DNA of 64,000 nt, taken from the NCBI GenBank assembly GCA_038125665.1, contig JAYPEI010000002.1:62001-126000 (forward strand), written 5' to 3'. Shown piece by piece: positions 58,575 through 64,000 of this stretch. The position numbers and the translations under genes were made by a program. Below the pieces are notes generated by a model. The model worked only from the letters and a program-made list of their open reading frames with translations. It ran no database searches and was not told the origin of the DNA. The DNA comes from CAILUG01 sp038125665. Its GTDB lineage: Bacteria > Pseudomonadota > Gammaproteobacteria > Pseudomonadales > Pseudohongiellaceae. Each line of letters begins with the position of its first letter. Within the stretch, counting starts at the first letter, position 1.

Positions 58575-60239
58575 TCAAGCTAATTTTTTATACTTCAATC
58601 GTGTAGGCTCAACATCCCCTTGTCGCTTTTTACGATCCTCTTCGTAATCCGTGTAGTTACCTTCATGGAAAACTACTTCGCTATCACCCTCAAAAGCAAT
58701 GATATGAGTAGTGATACGATCTAGAAACCAACGGTCGTGAGAAACTACAATCACTGTGCCAGGGAAGGCTAGTAATGCCTCTTCCAATGCACGTAGTGTT
58801 TCTACATCCAAGTCATTCGTCGGTTCGTCAAGTAAAAGCACATTAGCACCCCTTTTCAATAATTTTGCGAGATGCACACGGTTTCTTTCTCCTCCTGAAA
58901 GTTCTTTGATTAGTTTCTGCTGATCATTACCTTTAAAATTAAAGCGACCCACATAGGCTCTTGATGCTACTTCATAACTTCCAATTTTCAGCATATCCTG
59001 CCCAGCAGAAATTTCCTGCCATACTGAATTATTGCCATCAAGCGTATCTCGGCTTTGATCAACATATGCTAGGTCCACAGTTTCACCTAAAGTGATACTG
59101 CCCCTATCAGGTTGCTCTTGGCCCACCAACATGCGTAAGAAAGTTGTTTTTCCTGCACCATTACCACCAATGATACCGACTATGGAACCTCTAGGAATGG
59201 TAAAAGAGACATCATTAATCAGTGCCCTTTCGCCAAAGCCTTTGCAAAGACTATCAACTTCGATAACTTTCTCCCCTAAGCGGGGCCCCGGTGGGATATA
59301 GAGTTCCAGTGTTTCATTGCGAGATTGAGTTTCTCGAGACTGTAGTTCTTCAAAACGTGCCAAGCGAGCTTTACTTTTTGCTTGTCTGCCTTTTGGATTC
59401 TGGCGTACCCACTCTAGCTCAGATTTGACTGCCTTATCCATCGAGGCCTGTTGTCGTTGTTCCACTTCAAGTCGTTTTTCTTTGGCTTCTAGCCATTGGC
59501 TGTAGTTGCCCTCGTAGGGAATACCATGACCACGATCCAGTTCAAGAATCCAGCCGGCTGCATTATCAAGAAAGTAGCGATCGTGAGTAATGGCCACAAC
59601 AGTCCCTGTAAAGTCTTGTAAGAAGCGTTCTAACCAGGCAACAGATAGAGCATCTAAATGGTTGGTAGGCTCATCAAGAAGAAGCATATCTGGGTTGGAT
59701 AATAGTAGTCTACAAATAGCAACGCGTCTTTTTTCGCCACCAGAAAGATGTTTAACTAAAGTTTCCCAGTGGGGGAGCCGCAGGGCATCAGCAGCAATTT
59801 CAAGAGTACGATCTATATCCCAGCCGCCTTTTGCATCAATTTCACCTTGTAAATATCCCTGACGTTCAAGTAACGAGTTCATTTCCTCGTCACTCATAGG
59901 CTCTGCAAACTGGTCACTTATTGCATTAAATTCATCTAGAAGATCTTTGATTTCACGAATTCCATCCTCTACGTTCTGGCGAACTGTTCTATCATCATCT
60001 AACTGTGGTTCTTGAGGTAGATAGCCAATTTTAAGCTCGGCTTGAGGACGCGCCTCGCCGTTGAAGTCTTTTTCGATTCCCGCCATGATGCGTAATAAAG
60101 TTGACTTACCTGAACCATTAAGTCCCAGTACACCTATCTTGGCGCCTGGGAAAAAAGATAGTGAGATATCCTTAAGAATCTCGCGTTTGGGAGGTACAAC
60201 TTTGCCCACACGGTTCATGGTAAAGACAAACTGAGCCAT
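58575..60239 (-). CDS. ettA: Energy-dependent translational throttle protein EttA (ABC-F)
   Basis: ABC-F ATPase that binds the ribosomal E site and gates translation by ADP/ATP ratio. The 554-aa soluble protein has two ABC domains: GLNGSGKSTLLRIMAG / LSGGEKRRVAICRLLLSNPDMLLLDEPTNHLDA and GGNGAGKTTFLRMLVG / LSGGERNRVHLAKLL ... LLLDEPTNDLD, with the EttA-type arm insert (WLEAKEKRLEVEQRQQASMDKA, rich in charged residues) and the C-terminal FHEGNYTDYEEDRKKRQGD block. No membrane segments. Start MAQFVFTMNRVGKVVPPKREILKD is the family start. Confidence 0.98.
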   Translation of the reverse strand: MAQFVFTMNRVGKVVPPKREILKDISLSFFPGAKIGVLGLNGSGKSTLLRIMAGIEKDFNGEARPQAELKIGYLPQEPQLDDDRTVRQNVEDGIREIKDLLDEFNAISDQFAEPMSDEEMNSLLERQGYLQGEIDAKGGWDIDRTLEIAADALRLPHWETLVKHLSGGEKRRVAICRLLLSNPDMLLLDEPTNHLDALSVAWLERFLQDFTGTVVAITHDRYFLDNAAGWILELDRGHGIPYEGNYSQWLEAKEKRLEVEQRQQASMDKAVKSELEWVRQNPKGRQAKSKARLARFEELQSRETQSRNETLELYIPPGPRLGEKVIEVDSLCKGFGERALINDVSFTIPRGSIVGIIGGNGAGKTTFLRMLVGQEQPDRGSITLGETVDLAYVDQSRDTLDGNNSVWQEISAGQDMLKIGSYEVASRAYVGRFNFKGNDQQKLIKELSGGERNRVHLAKLLKRGANVLLLDEPTNDLDVETLRALEEALLAFPGTVIVVSHDRWFLDRITTHIIAFEGDSEVVFHEGNYTDYEEDRKKRQGDVEPTRLKYKKLA

Positions 60240-61011
60240 ATTAATATCCTAAATAAATAAATAACTTATGACTACATATAACTAAATGTATAGCTTTTGT
60301 ATAACATTTTTACTGCAAATGATTAGTTATATTAGTCTCTTCTGTGTAGGTATTTTACTTCAAAACCGTATTCAGTAGTTCAGTAGATTTAAACTATTCT
60401 CCAGAAGATGTTTAGAAACCGAGATATACCGTTGTGTTGAAATGATATGATTATGTCGAAGTAATGATTTGATTACTCCGATACTTAGATTCTTCGCATC
60501 CATTAATCATCTGGGTATATGAGTAAAGTTTCTTTCATAATCAAATAAAGTCTTAATATCTCGCTTTCTCAACTGGACTATTTTAAATATCAAATATTCA
60601 AGCAAGATATATGTCACTCAAATCTAGGTATGATTCCATCATATTCTTAATTTAAATTTTGGCAGTTATCTGGAAGATTACGAATGTAGCCTTCAAAAGA
60701 AGTCATGAAATTCGGAAGAGGGTCACCATATAAGTGATTGATATTGAGATGGAAGATAGTGCCTAGAGATGGAGTCTAACCACAGACACGTGAGGTTCAA
60801 TAGTTAAGGTCTTTAGAAATTATTAGCAAAAAATGGTGAGATTATTGGTTTCTAGATGTGCTATTAAATGTGGAATTAGTCATATCTAAAGATAAAAAAG
60901 AATATCTCAAATAGCGAAACTGATTGTCATACCTGATGGGTATGGTTTTTAATATTAGGGCAGTTTAAAAAAGACTAAAAAAACTGATGAATGATACAAA
61001 GGAGAGATCAA
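60240..61011. other. AT-rich region without recognisable genes
   Basis: About 770 bp between ettA (reading away) and the cupin gene. Both strands are full of stops, and no ribosome site with a frame longer than about 30 codons, no tRNA and no clear pseudogene were recognised. Sequence is far more AT-rich than the flanks. The last 25 bp hold the cupin ribosome site (AGGAGAG). It may hold a non-coding RNA, decayed genes, or a promoter region. Confidence 0.6.
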
Positions 61012-61356
61012 ATGCCATTGGAAGTTAAAAGTTTTGCTTCTGCTGATGAAGTAAAAGATATGCCAAATGCACGTATGGAAGCTGTTAACGTGCTAGGTAA
61101 AAGAGTAATAAAACTAACTCTAGCACCAAACTGGAAATGGTCTACAGATATAAAACCAATAGTCGGTACTCCAAGTTGTCAAGCTAGTCATACTGGAATT
61201 ATTGTAGAAGGTACTATTCATTGTGTATGTGATGATGGTTCTGAAGCTACTTACACCGCAGGAGATGCTTATGCTATTTCACCAGATCATGATGCATGGT
61301 GCGTTGGTGGTAAGGGTGCCATAGTTTATGAGTTTGCGGGTGCATGGGGCGAATAG
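61012..61356 (+). CDS. Small cupin-domain protein
   Basis: A 114-aa single-domain cupin, ATG at 61012 with AGGAGA 6 bp upstream (an in-frame start at 60991 lacks one). The domain reads VIKLTLAPNWKWSTDIKPIVGTPSCQASHTGIIVEGTIHCVCDDGSEATYTAGDAYAISPDHDAWCVGGKGAIVYEF. The first motif has His/Glu-like residues (SHTGIIVEG), and the second has SPDHDAWCVG with His, so a metal site is possible but the canonical three His are not all visible. Function unknown; it is monocistronic, between two long AT-rich spacers, with its own terminator. Confidence 0.85.
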   Translation: MPLEVKSFASADEVKDMPNARMEAVNVLGKRVIKLTLAPNWKWSTDIKPIVGTPSCQASHTGIIVEGTIHCVCDDGSEATYTAGDAYAISPDHDAWCVGGKGAIVYEFAGAWGE

Positions 61357-61462
61357 ATAAATCTGGTATTTAAGCAGTTCAGAAGAATATATTTTTGTAA
61401 ACCTAGGAATCCTGAGTTTAGGTGTCTAAATAAATTTAAATGAAATTAGAAGTTAAGAATTG

Positions 61463-61496
61463 AAAAATGTCTCCTTTGAATTGGAGGCATTTTTTT
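61463..61496 (+). terminator. Terminator of the cupin gene
   Basis: AAAAATGTCTCC (61463-61474) pairs with GGAGGCATTTTT (61483-61494, one G-U pair) around an 8-nt loop and is followed by more T. It lies 106 bp past the cupin stop. Confidence 0.75.
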
Positions 61497-61613
61497 AAAT
61501 CTAAAATTTCAAATAACTTAAAAAAATCATGGAAACTAAAATATTTATGACATTTAACCAAACCAGAATTTAATGATAATAACTCAAAAGCTAATTAGTA
61601 ATTATTAAGTAAA

Positions 61614-62123
61614 TTACTCGTAAGACTTATCAAGACTCACTGAGCGTAGGATTCTATTCGTAATCTTCCAACTGCCCTGAGAATTGATCAGTTCCATGTG
61701 ATCATGCCCTTGTTCATAGGGTTTGGGAGCCTCATCCGGATTATTGTTGAGAAACCCTGTGTAAAACATATCGACTGTTGCAGTATTGTCCACGATTCTT
61801 ATTCTTGGTATGTCCATTTGAAAGATTAACCTGCCACCGGGTCCTAAACCCAAAGAGTAAACATCTTCTATAGACTTGAGCCCCTCATAAATATTTCCAT
61901 TCACATCAAAAACAGCCTCTTCATCCCAAAATAGCTTAAGGTCACTCTCACCAATAGTGGCTAATTCCCAGTAGTAATCGTTGATGAAGTCTTCTACTTG
62001 TATACGTGCTAATAAGGTTTCTTGTGTGGTGTGCGTAAGTTCTTCCGCTGCGCTTGTTGACAAGCTGACGCTCAAAGCGAATAGTGTTATAAAAATCTGC
62101 TGCTTCATTATTGAGGTTAGCAT
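61614..62123 (-). CDS. Secreted NTF2/SnoaL-like protein
   Basis: A 169-aa protein from ATG 62123, which has AGAAGG 6 bp upstream; another ATG at 62108 begins the apparent signal peptide (MKQQIFITLFALSVSLSTSAA). The mature part is a single NTF2-like cone: QVEDFINDYYWELATIGESDLKLFWDEEAVFDVNGNIYEGLKSIEDVYS ... TATVDMFYTGFLNN ... HDHMELINSQGSWKITNRIL, the usual SnoaL arrangement with a closing W-I-x-x-R. Substrate and role unknown. It is divergent from the DUF3604 gene across 80 bp. Confidence 0.78.
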   Translation of the reverse strand: MLTSIMKQQIFITLFALSVSLSTSAAEELTHTTQETLLARIQVEDFINDYYWELATIGESDLKLFWDEEAVFDVNGNIYEGLKSIEDVYSLGLGPGGRLIFQMDIPRIRIVDNTATVDMFYTGFLNNNPDEAPKPYEQGHDHMELINSQGSWKITNRILRSVSLDKSYE

Positions 62124-62203
62124 TCTGGGCCTTCTTGCTATGGTTACTTTGTACAAGCATACCATGAATAAATTACTCTAAGCATATCAGCGAGGAAAAG
62201 AGT

Positions 62204-64000
62204 TTGAAGTTTCACTTTGTTAGTTTTTTATTTTCTTTTTTCATCATTGCCAGTAGTTTACTGCAAGCTCAAGAAACAAGCCTCTTTTGGGGAGACACTC
62301 ATTTACATACAGCCAATTCTACCGATGCCTATGATCGAGGTTTAAGTGTAGATATAGAAACAGCTTACCGATACGCACGGGGCTTGCCAGTTATTCAACC
62401 AGCTACCGGGCAGCGAATTAAAATTGATAGACCACTAGATTTTTTGGTGGTTGCTGACCATGCTGAATTTATGGGCCTATCGTCTAGCTTGGCGGCGGCT
62501 GATGAGAAGATTCTTGCTACCCAGGCAGGTCAACGGCTAAAAGGTCTTTTTGATGAAAATACTGATGCTGTGTGGGCAGCGCAGATTGATATTTCACTGA
62601 CGGGAGGTAATAAGGACATGCTACGGGACTTGAATGTCCCAGCGTTAATTCAAGATGTTTGGGAAAAACAGATTGCAGCAGCAGAAGCAAATAATATCCC
62701 AGGGGAATTTACTGCCCTGATTGGGTTTGAGTGGTCCTCAACAGCAAATGATACTAATCAACACCGTGTAGTATTTACTGCAGATGATGGCGAAATTGCT
62801 GTCAAGTTTCGCCCTTACTCTTCCTATGATAGTGAAAATCCAAAAGACTTATGGAATTGGCTCCAGTCAACTGAAAGGGGCACTGGGGCAAGGTTGCTGG
62901 CAATTCCCCACAACTCTAATCTCTCCAAAGGTATGATGTTTAGCAACACAGATGCTCATGGTAACGCAATGTCAATATCAGAGGCGCAGATGCGTCAGCG
63001 ATGGGAGCCGGTAATTGAAGTGACACAATACAAGGGCACTTCGGAGACCTCACCGGCGCTATCACCAAATGATGAATTTGCTGCCTTTGAATTACGTGAG
63101 TATCTTTTCGGTGGTAATAAAGCAGTTCCTTACCCGGGCTCTTTTGCGCGTACAGCATTGATGCGGGGGTTACAGCTTCACTCGGTCCTTGGTATAAATC
63201 CCTACCAGTTTGGGATGATAGGTTCGAGTGATTCCCACACAGGCCTAGTGAGTGTCAATGAGAATAACTTTATGGGTAAATCTGCTCTAGATACTTTACC
63301 CAACCAGCGCCCAGCTCAAAAGTTAGGTCTCATGTCTGCTTGGGAAGTCTCTGCATCGGGATTAGCTGGTGTTTGGGCGCGAAATAATTCGCGAGAAGAG
63401 ATCTTTAATTCTTTCATGCGTCGCGAAGTTTTTGCTACCTCAGGGCCTCGTATCGCTCTAAGATTTTTTGCCGGATTTGACTTCAACACCACTAGTTTGA
63501 GCAGCTCACAAGATATCGCGCAAGAAGGCTATGCCAAAGGGATTCCTATGGGGGGTGAACTTATAGCACTAGAAAAAGATAAAGTGCCAATTTTTTTGCT
63601 TGAAGCCTTAGCTGATCCCTTAAGTGCAAGTTTGGATAGACTTCAGATCATCAAGGGATGGCAAGATAGTGCTGGTGAGGTCTATGAAAAAATCTATGAA
63701 GTGAGTTGGTCTGGATCGCGAACACTAGATCATAATGGTAAGCTTCCAGCTATCATAAACACTGTCGATGTGAGGACAGCTTCCTACGATAGCAGTACGG
63801 GGGCAACTAGATTGATTGCATACTGGCAGGATCCCGACTTTGATCCTTCGCTAAAAGCATTTTACTATGTAAGAGCTTTGGAAATTCCAACCCCGAGACA
63901 TCACGTTTATGATGCGTTAGCACTGGGCTTAGACCCATTGATTGAAAATCCTACAAAACCTACTTGGATTCAGGAAAGGGCTTGGTCTTCACCAATTTGG
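62204..64000 (+). CDS. DUF3604 family secreted protein, 3' end cut by the window
   Basis: The frame is open from a TTG at 62204 to the window end (599 codons, no stop); GAGGAAAAG lies 6 bp before this TTG. The N-terminus is a signal peptide (MKFHFVSFLFSFFIIASSLLQAQ). The mature part has LFWGDTHLHTANSTDAYDRG (metal-type HxH), LDFLVVADHAEFMG and later SDSHTGL, the PHP-like amidohydrolase pattern of DUF3604. The visible end, WIQERAWSSPIW, is the usual C-terminus of the family, so only a few residues are missing. The substrate is unknown. Start choice rests on the signal peptide and ribosome site. Confidence 0.88.
   Translation, partial: MKFHFVSFLFSFFIIASSLLQAQETSLFWGDTHLHTANSTDAYDRGLSVDIETAYRYARGLPVIQPATGQRIKIDRPLDFLVVADHAEFMGLSSSLAAADEKILATQAGQRLKGLFDENTDAVWAAQIDISLTGGNKDMLRDLNVPALIQDVWEKQIAAAEANNIPGEFTALIGFEWSSTANDTNQHRVVFTADDGEIAVKFRPYSSYDSENPKDLWNWLQSTERGTGARLLAIPHNSNLSKGMMFSNTDAHGNAMSISEAQMRQRWEPVIEVTQYKGTSETSPALSPNDEFAAFELREYLFGGNKAVPYPGSFARTALMRGLQLHSVLGINPYQFGMIGSSDSHTGLVSVNENNFMGKSALDTLPNQRPAQKLGLMSAWEVSASGLAGVWARNNSREEIFNSFMRREVFATSGPRIALRFFAGFDFNTTSLSSSQDIAQEGYAKGIPMGGELIALEKDKVPIFLLEALADPLSASLDRLQIIKGWQDSAGEVYEKIYEVSWSGSRTLDHNGKLPAIINTVDVRTASYDSSTGATRLIAYWQDPDFDPSLKAFYYVRALEIPTPRHHVYDALALGLDPLIENPTKPTWIQERAWSSPIW

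Noticed and set aside
1..64000. CRISPR arrays, tRNA/rRNA genes, insertion sequences and integrated phage
   Set aside because: None seen on reading both strands; only one phage-related family member (57888-58571) without phage context.

Overview
This window is a piece of a gammaproteobacterial chromosome. The gene orders are those of Pseudomonadales/Cellvibrionales-type bacteria (ubiE-ubiJ-ubiB-hisI-hisE-tatABC; mrcA-aroK-aroB-gltB-gltD-hemE; bioB-bioF-bioC-bioD; xseB-ispA-dxs). The base composition is moderately AT-rich. Secreted DUF6152-type proteins, a DUF3604 protein, several c-type cytochromes and the loss of genes usually found in these clusters suggest a free-living, probably marine, aerobic lineage with a trimmed genome. 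This placement is inferred from gene content only. No rRNA, tRNA, CRISPR array, transposase or prophage block was seen.

Layout. 1-4.4 kb: 3' end of typA, ppsA, and divergently its regulator ppsR, then dtd. 4.5-14.4 kb (minus strand, read right to left): priA, a SPOR-domain protein, a DUF971 protein, ubiE, ubiJ, ubiB, hisI, hisE, tatA, tatB, tatC. A plus-strand Tat-lipoprotein gene with two EthD-like repeats sits between ubiJ and ubiB. 14.4-15.2 kb: chorismate mutase and rpmE. 15.3-27.6 kb: mrcA (minus) divergent from aroK, aroB, gltB, gltD, hemE, folK. 27.6-38.7 kb: a TsdA-like dihaem cytochrome, metF, bioA, a YeeE/YedE pair, a decayed comF, bioB, bioF, bioC, bioD, trhO, and a second dihaem cytochrome c. 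38.8-44.6 kb: cytochrome c', then xseB, ispA, dxs and an ATM1-like ABC exporter. 44.7-50.8 kb: three small secreted proteins in one operon, a membrane-anchored DsbA-like protein, a lytic transglycosylase, and a two-component system. 51-64 kb: the giant helicase lhr, a glutathione transferase, an FMN-dependent alpha-hydroxy-acid dehydrogenase, a phage-P-like protein, ettA, a 0.8-kb AT-rich gene-free stretch, a cupin, an NTF2-like secreted protein and a DUF3604 protein cut by the window end.

How the genes work together. ppsA/ppsR control gluconeogenic entry. The ubi genes make ubiquinone for respiration, and the Tat genes export folded cofactor proteins. aroK/aroB with chorismate mutase belong to the aromatic pathway. 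gltBD assimilate ammonium and hemE makes haem, which the four c-type cytochromes consume. bioA/B/F/C/D make biotin. ispA and dxs feed isoprenoid synthesis, including the ubiquinone tail.

Most notable observations: a comF pseudogene still readable at its PRPP motif; absence of hslVU/argS, pilMNOPQ, damX and bioH from the positions they usually occupy; an internally duplicated EthD-like Tat lipoprotein splitting the ubi operon; a leader ORF overlapping the ppsR start; a TrhO with an altered active-site loop and a terminator built into its stop codon; long G and A homopolymers inside essential genes; and several unassigned palindromes at divergent promoters. No clearly novel multi-gene system was identified. 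The best candidates for undescribed biology are the EthD lipoprotein and the secreted DUF6152 triad.
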